Assembly (NCBI GenBank): GCA_036491755.1 | Contig: DASXBJ010000003.1 | Span: forward strand, 1 to 14,600 | Length of the DNA: 14,600 nt | Direction: 5' to 3' | Origin: DASXBJ01 sp036491755 | Lineage (GTDB): Bacteria > Chloroflexota > Dormibacteria > Dormibacterales > Dormibacteraceae | Part shown: piece by piece, positions 5,864 through 11,515 of the stretch | Layout: each line of letters starts with the position of its first letter | Numbering within the stretch: position 1 is the stretch's first letter | Made by a program: the position numbers and the translations under genes | The notes under the pieces: model-generated | What the model saw: the letters and a program-made list of their open reading frames with translations, nothing else | Databases searched by the model: none | Told to the model about the DNA's origin: nothing

Positions 5864-6640
5864 TCAGCCGGCCTTCTGCGATGCGAACTCTCCCAACAAG
5901 CCGGTGGTCGTGAGACCCGCGGCGCGCGACAAGACGGTGATGTAGGGCTCGTGGCCGTAACCCCTCTGCATGAGAGCCGGCTCGTCGCGGATCGCGATTC
6001 GCCAGTCTTCCAGCTGGCTGTCGTGGCAGTCGATGGCGCGCAGCTTCATCATGACCTCGTCGGAGCCAAGCTCGATGACGACGTCGACCTTCTCGGCAGC
6101 GACGAGTGGGAGCACGTCGTTCTGACCGCCGAGACGCAGGGCCGCCGTATAGAACTCGATCACCTGGCTGTCGAAGGCAACGTGGTAAAGAGCCGGACGC
6201 TCGCCCTCGGTCATAGCCGCCACCGCGGCGTCGGTGCAGGCGCCGATGGCGACGTGGTCGGGATGGCCGTAGCCTCCGTCCGGCCCCCAACCAACGACTG
6301 CCCGCGGGCGCCTTTTCGAGATCTCCTCCCAGATCCGCTGCGTGATCTGCTGCTGGTCGGATGAGCTCACGCCGCCGTCAGGGTAGTCCCAGAGCTCGAC
6401 CCCATTGATGGCGAGGGCGCCGGCGGCGGCCTCGAGCTCGGTGGCGCGGATCGCGGCCAGCTGCTCGGGCTTGGCACCCAGCGGCCTGCCGGACCAGCCG
6501 GCCTCGCCGTATGTCGCGGTTATGAGGTGGACCGGTACGCCCGCACGGGTGTGGCGAAGGATCAGGCCGCCGCACGCCATCGACTCGTCGTCGGGATGGG
6601 CCATGACGACGAGAAGGCCGCCGGTGAGCTGGTCAGTCAA
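5864..6640 (-). CDS. PIG-L family deacetylase (LmbE-like, MshB/Mca related)
   Basis: A 258-residue zinc-dependent deacetylase of the PIG-L/LmbE family. It has the metal and catalytic motif AHPDDE (His15, Asp17, Asp18) at the N terminus and the second metal motif GHPDH (His126, His129). Further typical parts are TATYGEAGWS, RATELEAAAGALAI and VVGWGPDGGYGHPDH. Family members remove N-acetyl groups from GlcNAc-containing substrates: MshB and Mca in mycothiol metabolism, BshB in bacillithiol, PIG-L in GPI anchors, and antibiotic enzymes. The exact substrate is not determined. TTG 6640 is used, overlapping the upstream gene by 8 bases; no ATG or GTG lies before the motif. There is no signal peptide, so it is cytoplasmic. 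Its operon partners are a DinB-like protein and an ABC exporter. Confidence 0.9.
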   Translation of the reverse strand: MTDQLTGGLLVVMAHPDDESMACGGLILRHTRAGVPVHLITATYGEAGWSGRPLGAKPEQLAAIRATELEAAAGALAINGVELWDYPDGGVSSSDQQQITQRIWEEISKRRPRAVVGWGPDGGYGHPDHVAIGACTDAAVAAMTEGERPALYHVAFDSQVIEFYTAALRLGGQNDVLPLVAAEKVDVVIELGSDEVMMKLRAIDCHDSQLEDWRIAIRDEPALMQRGYGHEPYITVLSRAAGLTTTGLLGEFASQKAG

Positions 6641-7277
6641 GGGCGCTTCGATCTTCGATCTCCCAGGCGTGGTCGAGTGTGTGCCAGGCGATTCGCCGGG
6701 CGGCGTACTCGACCGGCCAGCGCGCCTCTCGGTTCGGGTTGGCCAGGCTGGCGAGGATTGCCTGGCGGAAGGCCCTGACCGCTTTCGCGTCCCGACCGTC
6801 GGGCTGCTTGAGGCGCGTGCCGATCGCTCGAGCGTATTCCACCTCGGCGCCGAGCACGTGATCGAACATGGGGTCTCGATCGCGTCCGCCCCCGCGCGGA
6901 CCCTTGCGAAGCCCCTGCGGCGCCTTCGCGACGACCTGGTCGAGGTATTTCCAGCAGGCCTCGACAAGGTCGCGCATGCGCTTCGCCTCTTTGGCGGTCA
7001 GCTCCCGCGCCTCCTCCCGTGCGGGAACGCCCGGCGCGCCGAAATCGGTGGTGGCGTTGCCTGTGAGCCGCTCCACCACGGTGAAGTTCGTGGCGCTCTT
7101 CGGCAGGTCGATTTGGGCGAGCTTCGCCACCTTCGCGTAACGCGTGGCGTATGTGGCCAGCCCTGCGATCGCGGCCTCTTCGGTCTTCCCACCGCGGCTC
7201 CAGCCCGGCCACCCGGCGGCGCTGGCGAAACTGCGCTTGGCGCCGACCTCTAGATAGACGCGAGTCGGCGCGGGCAC
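6633..7277 (-). CDS. HicB-like / DinB-like two-domain protein
   Basis: This 214-residue protein starts with a segment like a HicB-type fold (RVYLEVGAKRSFASAAGWPGW, then a helix TEEAAIAGLATYATRYAKV, about residues 6-50). The rest is helical and ends in ARRIAWHTLDHAWEIEDR. His140 plus the HxxxH pair His199/His203 could form the three-His metal site of the DinB superfamily, which includes thiol-dependent S-transferases and maleylpyruvate isomerases. I recognise the combination as a widespread uncharacterised family; the enzymatic activity is unproven. The start is GTG 7277, with no Shine-Dalgarno site and a TAAGCT box exactly 7 nt upstream. It is the first gene of the operon and overlaps the PIG-L gene by 8 bases. 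Confidence 0.75.
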   Translation of the reverse strand: MPAPTRVYLEVGAKRSFASAAGWPGWSRGGKTEEAAIAGLATYATRYAKVAKLAQIDLPKSATNFTVVERLTGNATTDFGAPGVPAREEARELTAKEAKRMRDLVEACWKYLDQVVAKAPQGLRKGPRGGGRDRDPMFDHVLGAEVEYARAIGTRLKQPDGRDAKAVRAFRQAILASLANPNREARWPVEYAARRIAWHTLDHAWEIEDRSALD

Positions 7278-7284
7278 GCAGTCG

Positions 7285-7290
7285 AGCTTA
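7285..7290 (-). promoter_or_regulatory. Putative -10 box for the DinB-like/PIG-L/ABC operon
   Basis: On the minus strand TAAGCT stands 7 nt before GTG 7277, the spacing expected when transcription starts at the start codon. No clear -35 element is seen. It overlaps the T tract of the upstream gene's terminator. Confidence 0.45.
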
Positions 7291-7326
7291 AAAGAAGAAG
7301 CTGCCGGCAGAGGACCTACCGGCAGC
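7289..7326 (-). terminator. Intrinsic terminator of the small repeat protein gene
   Basis: On the minus strand an 8-bp perfect stem (GCTGCCGG with CCGGCAGC) with an 11-nt loop is followed at once by the T-rich tract TTCTTCTTTTA. It starts 20 nt after the stop codon at 7347. This is the clearest intrinsic terminator in the window. Confidence 0.78.
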
Positions 7327-7346
7327 CGGGACCCGGTTGGGTTGCG

Positions 7347-7736
7347 TTAATTCGTGGTGGGTGCGGTCGTCGACGGAGCTGCCGCGCCGGCGTTCTCCTG
7401 GGCTTCTCGAGCGGGGGTCTCAGTTGCCTCGTGCGCGGACGTTTCGTTGGAGTGGCCATTGAATCCGCCGCCACCGGGGCCGGCCGGATGGAAGGTGCCG
7501 TTGTTCTCGGCGGTCTCCTGTGCGGCGGATTCCCCAGCCTCGTGCGTGGTGGTCTCGTTCGACTTGAACGCGGGCGGGGCCGGCGATGCTGCCGTGATCG
7601 GCGTGTTGGCGGCCGCGGCGGCCGGCGTGAGAGTGTTTCTGGACATCGCGGTGGCGCCCAGGACTCCACCAAACACCATGGCCGCGGCGATGACGGACGC
7701 GAAGACTAGGGAACGGGTGGTAATCATGCGGACCAT
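7347..7736 (-). CDS. Small exported or membrane-anchored protein with internal 22-residue repeat
   Basis: A 129-residue protein I cannot assign to a family. Residues 8-31 form a hydrophobic segment after a basic start (MVRMITTRSLVFASVIAAAM), a signal peptide or signal anchor; AMS near residue 30 could be a cleavage site. The rest is low-complexity, rich in Ala, Thr, Glu, Asn and Pro. It holds two degenerate copies of a 22-residue unit, 59-80 and 96-117, each beginning SNET and containing HEA and ENxG, identical at 13 positions. A Gly-rich linker joins them. Scattered His and Glu could bind metal, but that is speculation. ATG 7736 is chosen; ATG 7727 is possible. A frame on the other strand (7354-7743) is similarly long, but the signal segment, the repeat and the matching terminator support this strand. 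Confidence 0.7.
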   Translation of the reverse strand: MVRMITTRSLVFASVIAAAMVFGGVLGATAMSRNTLTPAAAAANTPITAASPAPPAFKSNETTTHEAGESAAQETAENNGTFHPAGPGGGGFNGHSNETSAHEATETPAREAQENAGAAAPSTTAPTTN

Positions 7737-7852
7737 GGTCTGAGTCGAACCTCACAACTGGCTTGGAATCGGGTGTGAGTTTTGGAGCTCGAAGTGGCGC
7801 TCGTGCCGGCCTTCCCTTCAGAAGCGGTCCAGAAAGCAGGTTGAGCGATACC

Positions 7853-7858
7853 TATCAT
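7853..7858 (+). promoter_or_regulatory. Putative -10 box for the aldehyde dehydrogenase gene
   Basis: TATCAT lies 10 nt before GTG 7869. No Shine-Dalgarno site precedes the GTG, so the transcript would have almost no leader. A TTGAGC at 7841-7846 is too close to be a -35 element for it. Confidence 0.45.
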
Positions 7859-7868
7859 TCACTGCAAC

Positions 7869-9236
7869 GTGCCCGCCGACACCACCCTGCGAGTCATCGA
7901 GCCGGCGACCGAGAAGGTCCTGGCGGAGCTTCGCGAGGCCACTGCCGAAGATACGGACCAGGCGGTCGCGCGAGCCAGGAAGGCCTACCCCGCGTGGAGG
8001 GCCGTAGGTCCGAAGGACCGAGCCAACCTCATGCGGCGCATCGCCGTTGAGATCGAAAACAACTTCGAAAGACTCGCCCAGCTGGAAGCCCGCAACGTGG
8101 GCAAGCCGATCAGCGACGCGCGTGGCGAGGTGGGCATGGTCGTCGACGTCTTCAACTATTACGCCGGCGCGCCTGAACGCATGGCCGGCAAGACGATCCC
8201 GGTCGCAGGCGGCGTCGACATGACCTTCCGAGAACCGCTTGGGGTCGTCGCTCTCATCGTCCCGTGGAACTTCCCGCTGGCGATCTCGTCGTGGAAGGTG
8301 GGCCCGGCGCTCGCGGCGGGGAACACGATCGTGCTGAAACCTGCGGGGTTGACACCGCTGACCGCGGTGGAGCTCGGCCGGATTGCGGTCGAGGCGGGGC
8401 TGCCCGAGGGAGTGTTGAACGTCGTGGTCGGAGCGGGGCGGGTCGTGGGCGAACGGCTGGTCCAGCACCCCGACGTCGCCAAGGTTGCGTTCACCGGCTC
8501 GACGGCAGTTGGCAAGCGGATCGGGGCGCTGGCGGCGCAATCGATCAAGCGCGTCACGCTCGAGCTCGGCGGCAAGTCGGCCAACATCGTGTTCGCCGAT
8601 GCCGATCTGGAGAAGGCGGCGGCGATGGCGCCGCTCGCGGTGTTCGGCAACGCGGGCCAGGACTGCTGCGCGCGGTCACGCATCCTGGTCGAGCGGCCTG
8701 CGTTGGAGCGGTTCATGGGACTGCTCGAGACCTCTGTCAAGGCGCTACGGGTTGGCGATCCACTCGACCCCAAAACCGAGATGGGGCCGCTGGTCTCGGC
8801 TGATCATCGGGCCAAGGTGTCGACATATCTCGAGGATGGAGCGCGGGTGGCATTCCGCGGCAGCGCGCCCACCGGAGCCGGCTACTGGTTTGCACCCACG
8901 GTGCTGGCGCCGGGCAGCAACAGCGACCGCGCGGCGCGCGAGGAGATCTTCGGTCCGATCGTGTCGGTGATCCCGTTCGATGGCGAGGAGGAGGCGATCC
9001 ACATCGCCAACGACACCGAGTACGGCCTCTCGGGATCGATCTGGACCAACAACGCTGGGCGTGGGATGAGAGTCGCTCGGGCTCTCGAAACCGGCACGAT
9101 CTCGATCAACTCCAACAACTCCGTGCGCGTGACCACGCCGTTCGGCGGATTCAAGCAGTCGGGGATCGGGCGCGAGCTGGGGCCTGACGCGCTCGAGTAC
9201 TACACCGAGCTCAAGAACGTGTTCCTGGCGACGTAG
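7869..9236 (+). CDS. NAD(P)-dependent aldehyde dehydrogenase
   Basis: A 455-residue member of the aldehyde dehydrogenase superfamily, which oxidises aldehydes to acids with NAD(P)+. Seen: oxyanion Asn134 in VPWNFPL, cofactor Lys157 in LKPAG, the FTGSTAVG loop (208-215), general-base Glu232 in LELGGKS, nucleophile Cys266 in GQDCCARSR, and the EEIFGPI and PFGGFKQSGIGRE motifs near the C terminus. All key residues are present. The overall look is that of the betaine-aldehyde/aminobutyraldehyde dehydrogenase group (BetB/PuuC-like), but substrate cannot be fixed. It is somewhat shorter at the N terminus than the usual 475-500 residues. The start is GTG 7869. It stands alone and converges on ftsH with only 4 bp between stop codons. 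Confidence 0.93.
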   Translation: MPADTTLRVIEPATEKVLAELREATAEDTDQAVARARKAYPAWRAVGPKDRANLMRRIAVEIENNFERLAQLEARNVGKPISDARGEVGMVVDVFNYYAGAPERMAGKTIPVAGGVDMTFREPLGVVALIVPWNFPLAISSWKVGPALAAGNTIVLKPAGLTPLTAVELGRIAVEAGLPEGVLNVVVGAGRVVGERLVQHPDVAKVAFTGSTAVGKRIGALAAQSIKRVTLELGGKSANIVFADADLEKAAAMAPLAVFGNAGQDCCARSRILVERPALERFMGLLETSVKALRVGDPLDPKTEMGPLVSADHRAKVSTYLEDGARVAFRGSAPTGAGYWFAPTVLAPGSNSDRAAREEIFGPIVSVIPFDGEEEAIHIANDTEYGLSGSIWTNNAGRGMRVARALETGTISINSNNSVRVTTPFGGFKQSGIGRELGPDALEYYTELKNVFLAT

Positions 9237-9240
9237 CGGC

Positions 9241-11160
9241 TCAGTTGTCGCGGCTGTAGGCGGCGACGCCGTTGCGGATTCCGGTCACGGACAGGATCTG
9301 CTCCTCGTCGAGTGAGTCGTCTTTCAGCAGGGCCTGAGCGAGCTTGTCGAGCTGGGCGCGGTGCTCGGTCAGCAGGCGGATGGCGTCGGCGAAACATTCG
9401 TCGGCGATGCGCTTGACCTCGGTGTCGACCTCGCGGGCTGTCGACTCGCTGTAGGGCCGCGCCATGCCCAGGCCGGGTCCGCCGCCATCTTCCGCAAAGG
9501 CCACCGGCCCGATCTTGGGACTCATCCCCCAACGCACCACCATCTCGTGGGCGATCTGGGTGACCTGCTGGAGGTCGTTGGCGGCGCCGGTCGACACCGC
9601 GGAGTAGACGAGCTGCTCGGCCGCGCGGCCGCCCAGCGCTCCGACGATGCGGGCTCGGAGGTAATCCTCGCCGTAGTTGAAGCGATCGTCGATGGGGCTC
9701 TGGATCGTCACACCAAGGGCGCCGCCGTGCGGGATGATCGTCACCTTGCGGACCGGGTCGGCGCCCGGCACGAGCAGGCCGAGCAGGGCGTGGCCGGATT
9801 CGTGATAGGCGATGCGCTCGCGGTCGGCGGGCGTGAGCATCAGATGGCGCTCGGTGCCCAGCAGGATCCGGTCGATGGCTTCGAAGAAATCCTGCTCTGT
9901 CACCGCGGTCTCGTTCTTGCGCGCGGCGCCAAGGGCCGCCTCGTTGACCAGGTTGCGCAGGTCCGCTCCCACCAGCCCGGGGGTCGCGCCCGCGATGGAG
10001 TCCAGGTCCACGTCAGGCGCGAGCGGGACTCTGGCGGCGTGGATCTTGAGGATTGCCGAGCGGCCCCGGCGGTCGGGAGGCTGAAGCGTGACTCGTCGAT
10101 CGAATCGGCCCGGCCGAAGCAGCGCCTGGTCGAGCACGTCGGCTCGGTTGGTGGCGGCGAGGACGATCACGCCCTTGCCGGGCTCGAAGCCGTCCATTTC
10201 CGTGAGGATCTGGTTGAGCGTCTGCTCCTGCTCGTCATTGCCGCCGATGCGGAAACCGGAGCTGCGACTGCGGCCGATGGCGTCGAGCTCGTCGATGAAG
10301 ATGATGGCCGGCGCGGCCGCCCGTGCCTTCGTGAAAAGGTCGCGCACGCGAGACGCGCCGACGCCGACGATCGCCTCCACGAACTCGGACGCCGACTGGC
10401 TGAAAAACGGGACCTTGGCCTCGCCTGCAACCGCCCTGGCCAGAAGCGTTTTGCCGGTGCCCGGCGGTCCGATCAGCAGCACGCCTTTGGGCACCATGCC
10501 TCCGAGTCGCTCGTACTTCTGCGGCTCGCGCAGGAAATCGACGAGCTCCTGCAATTCCTGCTTGACCTCGTCGATGCCGGCCACATCGGCAAAGGTCGCG
10601 CCGGGGCGCTCGGCGTCATAGAGACGCGCTTTGCTCTGGCCGAAGGCGCCGAGAAGGCCGCCGGCACTGCCCGCCGCAGCGGCACGGCGGAGGAAATAGA
10701 GGACGACCAGGACGATCAATACGGTGGGGCCGAAGCTCAGCAGCAGCGTCTCCCACAGGGGCAGCGGCGGGTTCGGCGGCTGGGCGTTGATGGTCACGCC
10801 GTGCTGCTCGAGCAAGGGCTCAAGGCTGTCGTCGGCGAACGACGGGCGCTGCGTCGTGAAATGGGTGGCGGTCACGCCTCCTTCTTTGACCGCCGTTTTG
10901 GTGACGCCGGTGATCGAATCCCCGGTGGTGGTCACGCTGGTGACGTTGTCGGCGGCGATCTGCGCTTTGAAGACGTCGTAGGGCAGGGTGACGGTGGTCG
11001 GCTGCGCGGGCGCGAAGAGCACGTTCGTGATGAAGACGTTGGCGAGAAGGACGATCCCCAGCGTCACCCACAGGCGGGTTGAACGCATCGGGTTTGGCGG
11101 CGTGGTCGGCCTGACGCCGGGCGGGCGCTGGGGGCTCTGCGGCGGCGGGTTGAGGGCCAT
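9241..11160 (-). CDS. ftsH: ATP-dependent zinc metalloprotease FtsH
   Basis: A 639-residue membrane AAA+ protease that degrades misfolded membrane proteins and short-lived regulators. A Pro-rich cytoplasmic tail (1-25) leads to TM1 (about 30-50), an extracytoplasmic domain of about 85 residues, and TM2 (about 138-158). The AAA domain has Walker A GPPGTGKT (231-238), Walker B IIFIDE (286-291) and the second region of homology TNRADVLDQALLRPGRFDRR (337-356). The protease domain has the zinc site HESGH (453-457) and the likely third ligand Asp529. The pore loop reads VEAIVGVG instead of the common VEMFVGVG, so Ile264 replaces the aromatic residue. ATG 11160 is chosen; ATG in NPMRSTRLW is an alternative that removes the tail. 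Three tRNA genes lie just upstream on the same strand. Confidence 0.95.
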   Translation of the reverse strand: MALNPPPQSPQRPPGVRPTTPPNPMRSTRLWVTLGIVLLANVFITNVLFAPAQPTTVTLPYDVFKAQIAADNVTSVTTTGDSITGVTKTAVKEGGVTATHFTTQRPSFADDSLEPLLEQHGVTINAQPPNPPLPLWETLLLSFGPTVLIVLVVLYFLRRAAAAGSAGGLLGAFGQSKARLYDAERPGATFADVAGIDEVKQELQELVDFLREPQKYERLGGMVPKGVLLIGPPGTGKTLLARAVAGEAKVPFFSQSASEFVEAIVGVGASRVRDLFTKARAAAPAIIFIDELDAIGRSRSSGFRIGGNDEQEQTLNQILTEMDGFEPGKGVIVLAATNRADVLDQALLRPGRFDRRVTLQPPDRRGRSAILKIHAARVPLAPDVDLDSIAGATPGLVGADLRNLVNEAALGAARKNETAVTEQDFFEAIDRILLGTERHLMLTPADRERIAYHESGHALLGLLVPGADPVRKVTIIPHGGALGVTIQSPIDDRFNYGEDYLRARIVGALGGRAAEQLVYSAVSTGAANDLQQVTQIAHEMVVRWGMSPKIGPVAFAEDGGGPGLGMARPYSESTAREVDTEVKRIADECFADAIRLLTEHRAQLDKLAQALLKDDSLDEEQILSVTGIRNGVAAYSRDN

Positions 11161-11171
11161 GGCCTGCTTAG

Positions 11172-11177
11172 AGGTTA
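11172..11177 (-). promoter_or_regulatory. Putative -10 box for ftsH
   Basis: TAACCT on the minus strand lies 11 nt before ATG 11160, inside the 31-nt spacer between the tRNA-Gly gene and ftsH. There is no Shine-Dalgarno site. Alternatively ftsH is read through from the tRNA promoter. Confidence 0.3.
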
Positions 11178-11191
11178 GAGCTTGGGGAAAA

Positions 11192-11265
11192 TGGAGCGGG
11201 CGATGGGAATCGAACCCACGTAAACAGCTTGGAAGGCTGCCGCACTACCATTGTGCTACGCCCGC
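11192..11265 (-). tRNA. tRNA-Gly (anticodon TCC)
   Basis: A complete cloverleaf of 74 nt including an encoded CCA. The acceptor stem is GCGGGCG with CGCCCGC, the D arm GCAC..GTGC, the anticodon loop CTTCCAA with stem GCAGC/GCTGT, and the T loop TTCGATT. Anticodon TCC reads GGA (and by wobble GGG). It is the last tRNA of a three-gene cluster and lies 31 nt before ftsH. Confidence 0.95.
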
Positions 11266-11280
11266 TCTTCGTGCTTCGCC

Positions 11281-11357
11281 TGGTGGCCCGTAGGGGCTTC
11301 GAACCCCTGATCTCCGGCTTGAAAGGCCGGCGTCCTAGTCCACTAGACGAACGGGCC
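11281..11357 (-). tRNA. tRNA-Glu (anticodon TTC)
   Basis: A cloverleaf of 77 nt with encoded CCA. The acceptor stem is GGCCCGT with ACGGGCC, and the anticodon stem CCGGC/GCCGG encloses CTTTCAA. The T arm is AGGGGTTCGAAGCCCCT. Anticodon TTC reads GAA and GAG. It is 15 nt from tRNA-Gly and 29 nt from tRNA-Val, so the three are probably one transcript. Confidence 0.95.
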
Positions 11358-11386
11358 CAGGCGCTCCGATTGTGCCGGAAACGGAT

Positions 11387-11462
11387 TGGTGGGCGGCGAG
11401 GGTTTCGAACCCCCGACCTCCAGCATGTCAAGCTGGCGCTCTCCCAACTGAGCTAGCCGCCC
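11387..11462 (-). tRNA. tRNA-Val (anticodon GAC)
   Basis: A cloverleaf of 76 nt with encoded CCA. The acceptor stem is GGGCGGC with GCCGCCC, the D arm contains GCTCAGTTGGGAGAGC, the anticodon stem CCAGC/GCTGG encloses TTGACAT, and the T loop is TTCGAAA. Anticodon GAC reads GTC and GTT. It is the first gene of the cluster, about 41 nt downstream of the putative -10 box at 11504-11509. Confidence 0.95.
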
Positions 11463-11502
11463 TTCTGTGCGGGGTCACGCGATGGGCCCGAAATGAACGA
11501 CT

Positions 11503-11508
11503 TATTGT
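11503..11508 (+). promoter_or_regulatory. Putative -10 box for the molybdenum hydroxylase gene
   Basis: TATTGT stands exactly 7 nt before GTG 11516, the spacing expected for a leaderless transcript beginning at the start codon. No Shine-Dalgarno site is visible and no -35 element is evident. Confidence 0.5.
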
Positions 11509-11509
11509 A
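11504..11509 (-). promoter_or_regulatory. Putative -10 box for the tRNA cluster
   Basis: On the minus strand TACAAT, a good -10 hexamer, lies 41 nt before the 5' end of tRNA-Val. It overlaps the plus-strand TATTGT box almost completely, forming a near-symmetric bidirectional promoter core. No convincing -35 element was found at the right distance. Confidence 0.45.
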
Positions 11510-11515
11510 GTTCCC

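Noticed and set aside
7354..7743. 129-codon plus-strand frame opposite the small repeat protein
   Set aside because: It has hydrophobic stretches but no start context or terminator. The minus strand has a signal segment, an amino-acid repeat and a matching intrinsic terminator.
9361..11082. 573-codon plus-strand open frame antisense to ftsH
   Set aside because: It has no recognisable domain, and its composition (Arg, Gly, Asp, Val) is that of an antisense shadow of a real high-GC gene.
11372..11515. Extended N terminus of the molybdenum hydroxylase beginning inside the tRNA-Val region
   Set aside because: The extension overlaps the tRNA gene and its promoter; the family N terminus and the TATTGT box support GTG 11516.
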